DNA of 64,000 bases, from positions 1-64,000 of the forward strand of contig DASSSA010000133.1 in NCBI GenBank assembly GCA_035701505.1. Reading direction: 5' to 3'. Numbering within the stretch: the first letter of the stretch is position 1; each line of letters begins with the position of its first letter. Under the pieces are notes generated by a model. That model had not been told where the DNA came from and made no database searches. It saw only the letters and a list, made by a program, of their open reading frames with translations. Source of the stretch: AC-69 sp035701505. Lineage in GTDB: Bacteria > Actinomycetota > UBA4738 > HRBIN12. The translations under genes were made by a program, and so were the position numbers. This document shows positions 15,549-24,139 of this stretch, piece by piece.

Positions 15549-16700
15549 CTATTCCGCGGAGGCGAAGACGTCCTCGGCGGCGGCCACGGCCGCGCCCCGC
15601 TTGACCGGGTAACCCAGCTTGTCCAGGGCGAGCTCGATGGCGGCCAACCCGCGGATCATGTCGAGCCGTTCGTAGTACCCGAGGTGGCCGATGCGGAAGA
15701 CCTTGCCCTTGAGCGGCCCCTGACCCGGGGCCAGGATGATGCGGTCGTCGGCCCGGACCGTGGCGACGATCCGATCGGCGTCGATGCCCTCGGGAGCACG
15801 GACCGCGGTCACCGTCCAGGCCCGCTCGGGATCCTCGCCGAACAGGTCCAGCCCGAGGGCTCGGATGCCTTCCTTGATCGCGCGCGACAACACGCGGTGC
15901 CGGGCGTACGCGGCCTCCGGCCCGTCCTGGTAGTACAGGCGAAGCGCGGCCTGGAGCCCCTGGACCACCGAGATGGCGGGGGTCCAGGGGCTCTCCGGGT
16001 CCTTCAGGTCGAACGACTCTTTGTACGAGGTCCAATCGAAGTAGAACCGCGGGTTCTTCGCCTCCGCCTGAGTCGCCCAGGCCGCCTGGGAGATGGCCGC
16101 GAACGCGAGGCCCGGCGAGGCCGACAGCGCCTTCTGGGACCCGCCGATCGCGACGTCGATGCCCCAGCCGTCGAAGTCGAACGGCACGGCCCCGAGCGAC
16201 GACACGGCGTCCACCAGGACCAGGGCGCCGGCGTCCTTGGCCGCCCGGGCGATCGTCTCGATGTCGTGGACCACGCCCGTCGAGGTTTCGCTCTGCGTGA
16301 GCAACACAGCCTTGGCCCGAGCCTTCGCCATCGCGGCCGCGATGTCGGCGGCCTTCACCGTCTCGCCCCACTGGTAATCGATCGTCTGGACGTCGAGCCC
16401 GTACGCCCGGGCGATCTTGGCGAACCGTTCTGCGAAGTACCCGGCCAGTGGCACAAGGACGGGGTCACCCGGAGAGAAGCAGTTGGCGACGGCCGACTCC
16501 AGACCCCCAGTGCCCGAGGAGGTGAAGATCAAGACGTCGGACCCCGTGCGGTACAGCCCCTGGAGGCCCTCGGTCACTTCCTGCAGCATCCGGCCGAACC
16601 CGGGACCCCGGTGGTACACGAGCGGGCTCCCCTGGGCCAGATACACCTCGGGCGGGATCGGCGTGGGCCCTGGGGCAAGGATGATCTCGGGTCTGTCCAC
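15549..16700 (-). CDS. Class V PLP aminotransferase (alanine-glyoxylate / serine-pyruvate type)
   Basis: A 383-residue fold-type I aminotransferase. APGPTPIPPEV at the N-terminus is the hallmark of the alanine-glyoxylate / serine-glyoxylate / purine-catabolism group. SSGTGGLESAV binds cofactor phosphate, VDAVSSLGAVP precedes the aspartate, and the Schiff-base lysine lies in IGGSQKALSASPG. Tight pairing with serA suggests it serves as the phosphoserine aminotransferase in place of a SerC-type enzyme, or interconverts serine and hydroxypyruvate; the sequence alone does not decide. The GTG start at 16700 has AGGAGAG at suitable spacing. Confidence 0.85.
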   Translation of the reverse strand: MDRPEIILAPGPTPIPPEVYLAQGSPLVYHRGPGFGRMLQEVTEGLQGLYRTGSDVLIFTSSGTGGLESAVANCFSPGDPVLVPLAGYFAERFAKIARAYGLDVQTIDYQWGETVKAADIAAAMAKARAKAVLLTQSETSTGVVHDIETIARAAKDAGALVLVDAVSSLGAVPFDFDGWGIDVAIGGSQKALSASPGLAFAAISQAAWATQAEAKNPRFYFDWTSYKESFDLKDPESPWTPAISVVQGLQAALRLYYQDGPEAAYARHRVLSRAIKEGIRALGLDLFGEDPERAWTVTAVRAPEGIDADRIVATVRADDRIILAPGQGPLKGKVFRIGHLGYYERLDMIRGLAAIELALDKLGYPVKRGAAVAAAEDVFASAE

Positions 16701-16779
16701 GATGCGGCTCTCTCCTGGGGAGGATCCCGCACGCGAGGTTCGCGTGGATGGGCCAGACTACCATCCGTCGGCAGTCGAT

Positions 16780-17001
16780 CTAGAAACGGAGGCTGTGGAA
16801 GACGTCCTCTGCGGGCTCGGCATCACGGAGTTCATCAGCGGAGAGCCCCGTGGTGTGCGGGGTCCGACCGAGGATCCGATCGAGCAGCGACCGACGGCCT
16901 TTCGCGCGCGCCAGGGCTCGGGAGACCCTGTCCATCCGGGCATCGTGGCGCTTCCGCTGTTGGTTCAGGTCGCAGGGCACGTGGTTGACGACGGGGCCCA
17001 C
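16780..17001 (-). CDS. Small uncharacterised protein (73 aa)
   Basis: A GTG start two bases after the ferredoxin-reductase stop, with AAGGA six bases upstream (overlapping that stop region), opens a 73-residue frame. The N-terminal two thirds are basic and polar (NQQRKRHDARMDRVSRALARAKGRR...). The C-terminus is acidic (ADELRDAEPAEDVFHSLRF). No known domain is recognised and there is no signal or membrane segment. Placement suggests cotranscription with the reductase and Rieske ferredoxin. A longer open frame in the same phase overlaps the reductase and is not believed. Confidence 0.45.
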   Translation of the reverse strand: MGPVVNHVPCDLNQQRKRHDARMDRVSRALARAKGRRSLLDRILGRTPHTTGLSADELRDAEPAEDVFHSLRF

Positions 17002-17003
17002 GG

Positions 17004-18221
17004 TTATTCCTTCGCCGGCGCGAGCGTGCGGAGATCGAACTCCGGGTCGGTGAGCAGCTCGGGGTCCGGGCGGACCTGGGCCTTGATGAGCGGCATCGAG
17101 CGCCGGACGTCTCGGGGCCAGTTCATTGTGAAGGTCGAGCGGAGCACGCCGTCCTTCAGCAGGAAGGCGGCGAACCTCCGTTCCTCGAGACTCCCACGCA
17201 CGATCACATCGTCCCACTCGGTGGCGAATCCGGCCATCTGGATGTTCACGTCGTACTGATCCGACCAGAACCAATGGGGGTCGTCGAAGACCTCATCGTG
17301 CCCCAGCATGTTGCGGGCGGCTGCCTGCCCCATCTTCATCGCGTTGTCGAAGTGCTCGACCCGGATGCGGCCGAAGACGGGATGATCATGGCGGGCCACG
17401 TCGCCCGCGGCGAAGACGCCGGGGACGTTGGTCTCAAGGGTCGGATCGACCAGGATCCCGTTGTCCACGGCCACGTCGGTTCCCTGCACCACTTCGGTCA
17501 CGGGCTCGACGCCCACGCCCACCACGGCGAAATCGCCCTCGATCGCCCTGCCCTCCTTCGTGTGGAGCACCTCGAACCGTCCGTCGCCCTCGAACCGTTC
17601 CGCCGCATCCCGGAAGATCATCTCCACGCCGTGATCGCGGTGCAGCTCCTCGAGCACCCGGCCGAGCTCGGTCCCCAGGACCCGCTCAAGTGGGGTCTCG
17701 GCGAACTCCACGACCGTGACATCGACACCCCGGCCGCGGAGTGAGGCGGCCACCTCGGCGCCGATGAACCCCATGCCGACCAGCACGGCCCTGGCCCCCG
17801 GCACGGCGGCGGCCCTGATCGCATCGGAGTCGGGGAGGGAGCGAAGGTCGTGTACTCCCGGCAGGTCGAGTCCGGGCAACGGGAACCTCCGGTTACGGCA
17901 CCCGGTGGCGATGAGGAGCGAGTCGAACGCGATCCGCTCGCCGTCCAGGAGCTCGACGCTTCGGCCGGCGACGTCGACGCGCTGGGCGAGCTCGCCGAAC
18001 CGGGCCTCGATCTGGTTCTCCTCGTACCACTCCGCCGGTCGGATGAACCGGGGCTCCTGCTCCTCGCCGCGCAAGTACTCCTTGGATAGGGGAGGCCGCT
18101 CGTACGGCGGATGGGACTCCTGGCCGATCAGCACCACGCGACCGTCGAACCCCTCTTCGCGGAGCGTTGCCGCCGCTGTGCCACCGGCCATGTTGGCTCC
18201 GACGACGAGGAAGGTCGGCAC
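17004..18221 (-). CDS. FAD/NAD(P)-dependent ferredoxin reductase
   Basis: A 405-residue reductase of the rubredoxin/putidaredoxin/dioxygenase-ferredoxin reductase group. The FAD motif FLVVGANMAGGTAAATLRE is at the N-terminus, ERPPLSKEYLRG follows, the NAD motif is VLVGMGFIGAEVAASL near residue 147, and VFAAGDVA closes the FAD site. It carries electrons from NAD(P)H to a ferredoxin, here almost certainly the Rieske ferredoxin encoded three bases upstream. No terminal oxygenase is adjacent. The GTG start has GGAG just before it. Confidence 0.9.
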   Translation of the reverse strand: MPTFLVVGANMAGGTAAATLREEGFDGRVVLIGQESHPPYERPPLSKEYLRGEEQEPRFIRPAEWYEENQIEARFGELAQRVDVAGRSVELLDGERIAFDSLLIATGCRNRRFPLPGLDLPGVHDLRSLPDSDAIRAAAVPGARAVLVGMGFIGAEVAASLRGRGVDVTVVEFAETPLERVLGTELGRVLEELHRDHGVEMIFRDAAERFEGDGRFEVLHTKEGRAIEGDFAVVGVGVEPVTEVVQGTDVAVDNGILVDPTLETNVPGVFAAGDVARHDHPVFGRIRVEHFDNAMKMGQAAARNMLGHDEVFDDPHWFWSDQYDVNIQMAGFATEWDDVIVRGSLEERRFAAFLLKDGVLRSTFTMNWPRDVRRSMPLIKAQVRPDPELLTDPEFDLRTLAPAKE

Positions 18222-18224
18222 GGA

Positions 18225-18533
18225 CTACTCCAGCGAGACGAGCAGCTGGCCATCCTCCTCGCGCACTTCGAAAACGTCGATAGGCTCGGTGGCCGGACCG
18301 TTCACCACCTCGCCGGAGGTGATGTCGAACTGGCTCCCATGGCAAGGGCACTCGATCACCAGGCCCTCGAGGTCCCCCTCGGCCAGGGAGCACTGCCGGT
18401 GCGTACAGACGTCATCGAACGCGTGCAGGTTGCCGCCGACGTTCGCGATGGCCACCATCCGGTCCCCGACGGAAACGGCGGTCATCTCCCCTTCGCCGAT
18501 CTCGCCGGCCTCGACCTTCGCCCAATCCGTCAT
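18225..18533 (-). CDS. Stand-alone Rieske [2Fe-2S] ferredoxin
   Basis: A 102-residue soluble Rieske protein. The cluster ligands are C-x-H in VCTHRQCS and C-x2-H in ECPCHGSQFD. The surrounding sequence (GNLHAFDDVCTH, TSGEVVNGPATEPI) is typical of oxygenase-type Rieske ferredoxins such as BphF. It passes single electrons from the reductase encoded next to it to a terminal oxygenase. The start is ATG at 18533 (MTDWAKVEAGE) with AAGGAGAA upstream; the longer frame to 18665 is rejected for that reason. Confidence 0.9.
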   Translation of the reverse strand: MTDWAKVEAGEIGEGEMTAVSVGDRMVAIANVGGNLHAFDDVCTHRQCSLAEGDLEGLVIECPCHGSQFDITSGEVVNGPATEPIDVFEVREEDGQLLVSLE

Positions 18534-18630
18534 GTACTGGTTCTCCTTCCCCTGGCGTTCTGTGTGCGGTCCGAGGACGCGGGCCACAGCATAGGGCACG
18601 GGCCGTGAAGGGCCGAAACCGGGACGGGCT

Positions 18631-19905
18631 CTAGTCGGGCGGGCTCCCGGTCTTGCGCCGGGCAAGGAGGTCCGGGGTCAGATATCCCAGGCCGACCACC
18701 ACGTACATGCCAAACAGGATGAGGAACCCTTCCCGGAACCCGAGCGGCAGCATCGCGGGGATGAGTGCCCCCAGCACCCACGACAGCTGGAACACCACCT
18801 CGTACCGGACGAAGACGCGGCCGTGCGCTCCTCCCGGCGCGAGCTGCTGCATGAGGCTCTGGAACGCGAGGCGCCCGAGCTCGCTCGAAGCCCCGGCCAC
18901 AACCGCGAACGCCGTGAGGATGGGAAGGGAGAACGCCACGAACGCCAGGAAGGCCCCGATCCCGGCCGCCACGATGCACGCCACCACCACCGCTTCCTCT
19001 CGAACGGAGATCGGGAGCCGGGGGGCGATCACATCACCCAGGAAGCCGCCGAGGGCCGCCCCACCCGCGAGCACTGCGAACCAATACGTCGGCTCCCCGC
19101 TTCGCCGAAGAGCGAAGGCGATGGAGAACAGGAGGAACCCGTTCGCCGCCCGCAGGCCGCCTCCCCCGATGGCGGGGGCGGCGAGCTCCGGGATGGCTCC
19201 CAGGCGGCTCACCTGTCCCCGGCGCGGCGGCACCTGCGGGTTCGGCAGCCGAAGGTTCAGGAGCGAGGCGACCGTGTAGACGGCCGCCGCGCCGTACAGC
19301 GCGGCGGCCGCCCCTCCCGCCTTGAACAGCAGCACGCCCGGCGCCGCGGCCAGCGCCGCGCCGCCGACGGCGATCCGTCCGAGGCTCGCGTTGGCCCGCA
19401 CCAGTCCTTCGTCCTGCCCCGCATAGGCCATGACCAGGCCGTTCCTCGTGATCGTGTGGACCCTCGACAGGACGAGGATGGCGAACGCGAACGGGTACAG
19501 CAGCAACGTGTTGAACCCGGGGGCCGCGAAGACACACACGACCGCGCGACCGGCGGCGGAGGCGAGCGAGATGGCCCGCCGAGGTCCGGCCCGGTCGAGC
19601 AGGGGCACGAGCAGCGGGCCGGCCACCGCCAGGGGCGCCAGCGTCAGCCCGAGGTACAACGCGACCTTGGACCGTGCCTCGCCCACCGGGACGTCGAAGA
19701 AGATCGACCCCGCCAGGGCGATGGCCACCATGGCGTCGCCTGCTGCGCTGGCCAGCTGGACGAGTGCGTAGGTATCGAGCGGATCGTCGGAGACCCACAG
19801 GCGCCGGATCGGCCGGACGATGAGGCTCTCCAGCATCGCAGCCAGGCCGAGGAGGATGAGCTGCCACCAGGGGTAGCGCTTCGGCTCCCGGCCGCTCCCC
19901 CCCAT
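18631..19905 (-). CDS. Major facilitator superfamily transporter
   Basis: A 424-residue polytopic protein with about 12 hydrophobic segments and an MFS-like arrangement. Polar N-terminus GGSGREPKRYPWWQ, then a long paired-helix region. DRAGPRRAISLASAAGR resembles the loop 2-3 signature. It has no recognisable substrate signature. It sits between the Rieske ferredoxin and gatB, with gaps of about 97 and 19 bases. The start ATG at 19905 has only a weak ribosome site (GGGCCGGCCG), so a downstream start is possible. Confidence 0.75.
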   Translation of the reverse strand: MGGSGREPKRYPWWQLILLGLAAMLESLIVRPIRRLWVSDDPLDTYALVQLASAAGDAMVAIALAGSIFFDVPVGEARSKVALYLGLTLAPLAVAGPLLVPLLDRAGPRRAISLASAAGRAVVCVFAAPGFNTLLLYPFAFAILVLSRVHTITRNGLVMAYAGQDEGLVRANASLGRIAVGGAALAAAPGVLLFKAGGAAAALYGAAAVYTVASLLNLRLPNPQVPPRRGQVSRLGAIPELAAPAIGGGGLRAANGFLLFSIAFALRRSGEPTYWFAVLAGGAALGGFLGDVIAPRLPISVREEAVVVACIVAAGIGAFLAFVAFSLPILTAFAVVAGASSELGRLAFQSLMQQLAPGGAHGRVFVRYEVVFQLSWVLGALIPAMLPLGFREGFLILFGMYVVVGLGYLTPDLLARRKTGSPPD

Positions 19906-19924
19906 CGGCCGGCCCTGTCGGGCC

Positions 19925-21382
19925 TCAGGACCCCGAGAGCTTGGCGCGGAGCAGCTCCCGCACGGTCCCCACGTTCGCCGCGCCGCCTGACTTCTTCATC
20001 ACCTGACCGACCAGGAAGTTGATCGCCCCGTCCTTTCCGGCCCGGAATTGCTCCACGGGGCCCGGGTTCTCGGCGATGGCCTCCACCACCCACGCCTCCA
20101 GCGCGGACGCGTCGGTGACCTGCCGCAGCCCCCGGGTCTCCACGATCTCCTCGACGGGATCGCCCGTCTCGAACGCTTCCTCCAGCACCCGCTTCGCCGC
20201 GGTGATCGAGATCGTGGCCTCCTCGACCAGGCGGATCAGATCCGCGATGTGCTGGGGGGTAACCTTGCTCTGCGGCAGCTCGATCCGAGCCTTGTTCAGC
20301 AGGCCCGAGAGGTCCTGGGTCATCCAGTTGGCCACGGCCGCGGCGGGCGCCCCGAGGTCGACGGCCTCCTCAAGGAAATCCGCGGTGGCCTTCGACGCGC
20401 CGACCAGCGCGGCCTGCTTCGGAGCCAGCCCGAGCTCGCGTTCGAACCGGGCCCGGCGCGCGGCGGGCAACTCGGGGAGCGAGCCGCGGATACGCTCGAC
20501 CCACTCGGTATCGGGCTCGAGCGGGGGAAGGTCCGGCTCCGGGAAGTAGCGGTAATCGAACGCTTCCTCCTTGGATCGCAGGGTGTGGGTGGTGCCCTCC
20601 CCTTCGTCGAAGTGACGGGTCTCCTGAACCAACCGGTGGCCCGCGCGGAGCGCGGTGGCCTGCCGTTCCTGCTCGTACATCAGGGCTCGTTCGAGCGAGC
20701 GAACGGAGTTCAGGTTCTTGATCTCGACCTTCGTGCCGTACTCGAGGGAACCGGCCGGGCGGACCGAGATGTTCGCGTCGCATCGCAGCGAGCCCTCCTC
20801 CATCCGGACGTCGGACACATCGAGGGCCTCGAGCGTAGCCCGGAGCTCGTTGAGGTACGCGCGGGCCTCCTCGGGCGAGCGGATGTCCGGCTCGGAGACG
20901 ACCTCGACGAGCGGCACGCCGGCCCGGTTGTAGTCGATGAGCGCGTACTCGGCCTGTGCGATCCGCCCGGACGCTCCGGCGTGGGTCGTCTTGCCGGTGT
21001 CCTCCTCCATGTGCACCCGAGTGATGCCGACCCGATGGGTTTCCCCATCGACCTGCACGTCGAGGTGTCCCTTGACACAGATCGGAAGGTCGTACTGGGA
21101 GATCTGGAAGTTCTTCGGCATGTCCGGGTAGAAGTAGTTTTTCCTGTGGAACAGCGAGTACCGGGCGATCTCGCAGTCCAGCGCAAGGCCGATCCGCACG
21201 ATGTACTCGATGGCCTGCTCGTTCGGCACCGGCAGCGAGCCGGGAAGCCCCAGACATACGGGGCAGACGTTGGTGTTCGGGGGGGCGCCGAACTCGTTGG
21301 GGGAGCCGCAGAACATCTTCGTCCGCGTCGACAGCTCGACGTGACACTCAAGGCCGATGACGGTCTCGAAGTCCTCGCCCAT
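19925..21382 (-). CDS. gatB: Aspartyl/glutamyl-tRNA amidotransferase subunit B
   Basis: A 485-residue subunit of the GatCAB complex, which corrects misacylated Glu-tRNA(Gln) or Asp-tRNA(Asn). The family opening IGLECHVELSTRTKMFC is followed by NVCPVCLGLPGSLPVPN, the kinase-site region RKNYFYPDMPKNFQISQYD, and the C-terminal YqeY-like helical domain ending in KKSGGAANVGTVRELL. It is separated from gatCA by a gene on the opposite strand, which is unusual. The start ATG at 21382 is divergent from that gene, with 42 bases between. Confidence 0.97.
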   Translation of the reverse strand: MGEDFETVIGLECHVELSTRTKMFCGSPNEFGAPPNTNVCPVCLGLPGSLPVPNEQAIEYIVRIGLALDCEIARYSLFHRKNYFYPDMPKNFQISQYDLPICVKGHLDVQVDGETHRVGITRVHMEEDTGKTTHAGASGRIAQAEYALIDYNRAGVPLVEVVSEPDIRSPEEARAYLNELRATLEALDVSDVRMEEGSLRCDANISVRPAGSLEYGTKVEIKNLNSVRSLERALMYEQERQATALRAGHRLVQETRHFDEGEGTTHTLRSKEEAFDYRYFPEPDLPPLEPDTEWVERIRGSLPELPAARRARFERELGLAPKQAALVGASKATADFLEEAVDLGAPAAAVANWMTQDLSGLLNKARIELPQSKVTPQHIADLIRLVEEATISITAAKRVLEEAFETGDPVEEIVETRGLRQVTDASALEAWVVEAIAENPGPVEQFRAGKDGAINFLVGQVMKKSGGAANVGTVRELLRAKLSGS

Positions 21383-21424
21383 GCGAGTGGTGAGCTTAGC
21401 CGCTCCCGGCCCTATCCTGGGCCC

Positions 21425-22492
21425 ATGACCCGGACGGGAGGGCCACCGACCGCCCGGGCCAACCCTCCGTTGGTGTGGGTGGCGCTGGGCGCCGTCTACA
21501 TCGTGTGGGGAACGACGTACTTCGCCATCCGCATCGTCAACGAGACGATGCCCCCGCTCCTCTCAGCATCCATCAGGTTCCTAGTGGCGGGAACGGTGAT
21601 GTTCGCCTGGACCATCCGACGGGGGAACAGGGATGGCGACCGGCCCGGCCCTCGCCAGTGGCGCGCGGCGGCCATCGTCGGGTGCGCGCTGCTCCTCGGC
21701 GGGAACGGCGGGGTCGTGTGGGCCGAGCGAACGGTTCCCTCCGGCATCGTGGCCCTGATCATCGCCCTCGTCCCACTGTGGATGGCGCTCGTCGACCGGG
21801 TGCTGCTGAAGCACCGGCTCGGCGTACCGACGCTCGTCGGGCTGACCACGGGGTTCGCGGGGGCGGCGCTCCTCGTGGGGAGCTCGGCGAGCGGCGGAGG
21901 GGTTGACCTCGACGGGATGCTGTTCGCCCTGGGGGCCTCGCTCAGCTGGGCGTCGGGGTCGCTGTACTCGCGCCATGCGCCGCTCCCCAAGCGGCCGTTC
22001 GTCGGCGTGGGGATGGAGATGCTGTGCGGCGGCGTCGCGTTCGGAGTCGTGGCGATGCTGGCCGGCGAGCTCGGCGAGATCCACCCCGAGCGGTTCTCGA
22101 CGGCGTCGCTGCTCGCCCTGGGGTACCTCATCGTGTTCGGTTCGTTCGCCGGCCTCGGGTCCTACCTGTGGCTGCTGCGCAACGCCCGCACGTCGCTGGT
22201 CTCGACCTACGCCTATGTGAACCCGGTGGTCGCCGTGTTCCTGGGGTGGGCGTTCCTATCGGAGTCCATCGGCGTACGGACCGTGGTGGCCGGCCTCATC
22301 GTCCTGGGATCGGTCGCGTTGATCATCGCGTCGGGCGAGGCCACACCCGCCCCGGAGGCGGCCTCAGGCGGGGAGCTCACCAAGGAGGGGCGGGCGGGCG
22401 TCGAAGGCGAGCTCGCGCTCGAGGGCGTGGGCCACCCGGAGCAGGAGGGACTCCCCAAGGACCGGCGCCGTGACCTGGAGCCCGACGGGTAG
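21425..22492 (+). CDS. EamA/DMT-family transporter
   Basis: A 355-residue protein with two EamA repeats of about five helices each. The first opens GAVYIVWGTTYFAIRIVNE, and the second contains ALGASLSWASGSLYSRHAP. The family exports metabolites such as amino acids or nucleosides; the substrate is unknown. A TATCCT hexamer at 21413-21418 lies seven bases before the ATG, so the message may be leaderless. The C-terminus has a charged tail of about 40 residues (from GGELTKEGRAG) that overlaps the convergent gatA 3' end by 129 bases. Many EamA proteins lack such a tail; the original stop may have been lost. Confidence 0.85.
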   Translation: MTRTGGPPTARANPPLVWVALGAVYIVWGTTYFAIRIVNETMPPLLSASIRFLVAGTVMFAWTIRRGNRDGDRPGPRQWRAAAIVGCALLLGGNGGVVWAERTVPSGIVALIIALVPLWMALVDRVLLKHRLGVPTLVGLTTGFAGAALLVGSSASGGGVDLDGMLFALGASLSWASGSLYSRHAPLPKRPFVGVGMEMLCGGVAFGVVAMLAGELGEIHPERFSTASLLALGYLIVFGSFAGLGSYLWLLRNARTSLVSTYAYVNPVVAVFLGWAFLSESIGVRTVVAGLIVLGSVALIIASGEATPAPEAASGGELTKEGRAGVEGELALEGVGHPEQEGLPKDRRRDLEPDG

Positions 22493-23836
22493 GCCCACCT
22501 GGTCCAGGCCGGATGGGATGGAGATGCCAGGCACTCCCGCCAGGTTGGCCGGGATGGTGAACACATCGGAGAGGTACATCGCGAGGGGATCGTCCGCCCG
22601 CTCCCCGATCCGAAAGGCGGTGGTGGGCGAGGTCGGCGACACCAGCACGTCGAACGACTCGAAGGCCTTCTCGTAGTCCTGGATGATCAACGTGCGGACC
22701 TTCTGGGCCTGCCCGTAATAGGCCTCGTAGTAGCCGGCAGACAGCGCGTACGTGCCGAGCATGATGCGGCGCTTGACCTCCGGGCCGAAGCCGGCGCCGC
22801 GGGTCCTTGCCATCATCTCGATCGAGTCCTCGCCGGGAACCCGCAGGCCGTACCGGACCCCGTCGTACCGGGCCAGGTTCGAGGAGGCCTCGGACGGGGC
22901 GATCAGGTAATACGCGGACAGCGCGTAGTCGGCGTGCGGCAGCGACGCCTCCCCGATCGATGCCCCGATGTCCGACAGCCGGTCCAGGGCGGACCCGACG
23001 CTCGACCGGACGCCCGGTTGCACGCCTTCGCCGAACGCCTCCTTGACCACGCCGACCCGGAGCCCGCTCACGCCCTCGTCCAGGCCCTGGGTGTAGTCGT
23101 CAATGGTCCGGTCCAGGCTGGTGGCATCCAGCGGGTCACGGCCGGCGACGGCCGACAGCAGGATCGCCGCGTCCCGCACGCTACGGGTGAACGTCCCGAC
23201 CGTGTCGAGTGACGAGGCGAAGGCGATGAGGCCGTACCGGGAGATGAGCCCGTACGTCGGCTTCAGCCCCACCACCCCGCACAGCGACGCGGGTTGGCGC
23301 ACGGAGCCTCCGGTGTCGGTGCCCAGAGCCCACACCGCCTCTCCCGCGGCTACCGCGGCCGCCGACCCGCCCGACGATCCCCCGGGCACGGTGTCAAGGT
23401 CCCACGGGTTGTGCACCGGGCCGAACGCGGAGTTCTCGTTCGACGAGCCCATGGCGAACTCGTCGCAGTTGGTCTTCCCTACGAGCACCGAATCCCCCGC
23501 AGCCAGCCGGGCCCAGGGCGTGCAGTCGAACGGGGGCACGTAGCTCTCGAGGATCCTCGATCCGCACGTCGTGGCGATGTCCTTCGTGGACAGGACGTCC
23601 TTCAAGGCGATCGGGATGCCGGCGGCGGAGGACGCGTCGCCCGCGGCGATGCGCGCGTCCGCCCCCGCCGCGCGCTCCCGCGCGAGCTCCGGCGTCCGCG
23701 CGAGGAACGCGCCGACCCGCCCATCCACGGCCTCCATCCGGGCGAGGCACGACTCCGTGACCTCCGCGCTCGAGGTCTCGCCAGCCCGGAACTTCGCGGC
23801 CAGGTCGGCCGCAGTGAGGTCGCAGAACTCGGCCAC
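22364..23836 (-). CDS. gatA: Aspartyl/glutamyl-tRNA amidotransferase subunit A
   Basis: A 490-residue amidase-signature protein that releases ammonia from glutamine for the transamidation. The catalytic Ser-cisSer-Lys triad is visible: Lys in PIALKDVLSTK, Ser in GGSSGGSAAAVAAG, and Ser in GTDTGGSVRQPAS. The start is GTG at 23836 (VAEFCDLTAADL), one base after the gatC stop and with GGAGG upstream; the longer frame to 24010 overlaps gatC and is rejected. The 3' end overlaps the convergent transporter gene by 129 bases, but the GatA C-terminus looks complete. Confidence 0.97.
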   Translation of the reverse strand: MAEFCDLTAADLAAKFRAGETSSAEVTESCLARMEAVDGRVGAFLARTPELARERAAGADARIAAGDASSAAGIPIALKDVLSTKDIATTCGSRILESYVPPFDCTPWARLAAGDSVLVGKTNCDEFAMGSSNENSAFGPVHNPWDLDTVPGGSSGGSAAAVAAGEAVWALGTDTGGSVRQPASLCGVVGLKPTYGLISRYGLIAFASSLDTVGTFTRSVRDAAILLSAVAGRDPLDATSLDRTIDDYTQGLDEGVSGLRVGVVKEAFGEGVQPGVRSSVGSALDRLSDIGASIGEASLPHADYALSAYYLIAPSEASSNLARYDGVRYGLRVPGEDSIEMMARTRGAGFGPEVKRRIMLGTYALSAGYYEAYYGQAQKVRTLIIQDYEKAFESFDVLVSPTSPTTAFRIGERADDPLAMYLSDVFTIPANLAGVPGISIPSGLDQVGLPVGLQVTAPVLGESLLLRVAHALERELAFDARPPLLGELPA

Positions 23837-23837
23837 C

Positions 23838-24128
23838 TCAGCCGACCTCCGCGATCGGTGGGACCTTGAACCGGTCGCCCTCCCGCTCGGGCGCGTTGGC
23901 CAGCGCCTCCTCGCGAGAGAGCGAGGGCACCGGCTCGTCGGGCCGCAGCACGTTCGCCCGTGGGATTGCGTACGCGGTCGGTGGCACGTCGGCCGCTGCC
24001 ACCTCGCCAACCTTCGCCGCGCTCTCCAGGATCAACCCGAGCTGCGCCTTCAGCCGCTCCTTCTCCTCGGCGTTGAGGTCGAGACGGGCCAACTTGGCCA
24101 CGTGGTCGATGTCGATCTCGACGGGCAT
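23838..24128 (-). CDS. gatC: Aspartyl/glutamyl-tRNA amidotransferase subunit C
   Basis: A 96-residue small subunit that stabilises GatA and wraps the GatA-GatB interface. The diagnostic start IDIDHVAKLARLDLNAEEKE and the C-terminal VLRPDEPVPSLSREEALANAPE are both present. Start ATG at 24128. It is followed after one spacer base by gatA and lies 11 bases from the HD-GYP gene, so it may be read through from that pair. Confidence 0.95.
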   Translation of the reverse strand: MPVEIDIDHVAKLARLDLNAEEKERLKAQLGLILESAAKVGEVAAADVPPTAYAIPRANVLRPDEPVPSLSREEALANAPEREGDRFKVPPIAEVG

Positions 24129-24139
24129 GGCCCGCCAGT

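Noticed and set aside
20048..21424. N-terminal two thirds of the open frame that contains the EamA transporter
   Set aside because: It is antisense to gatB. Membrane-protein sequence begins only at the ATG at 21425, where a -10-like hexamer is also found.
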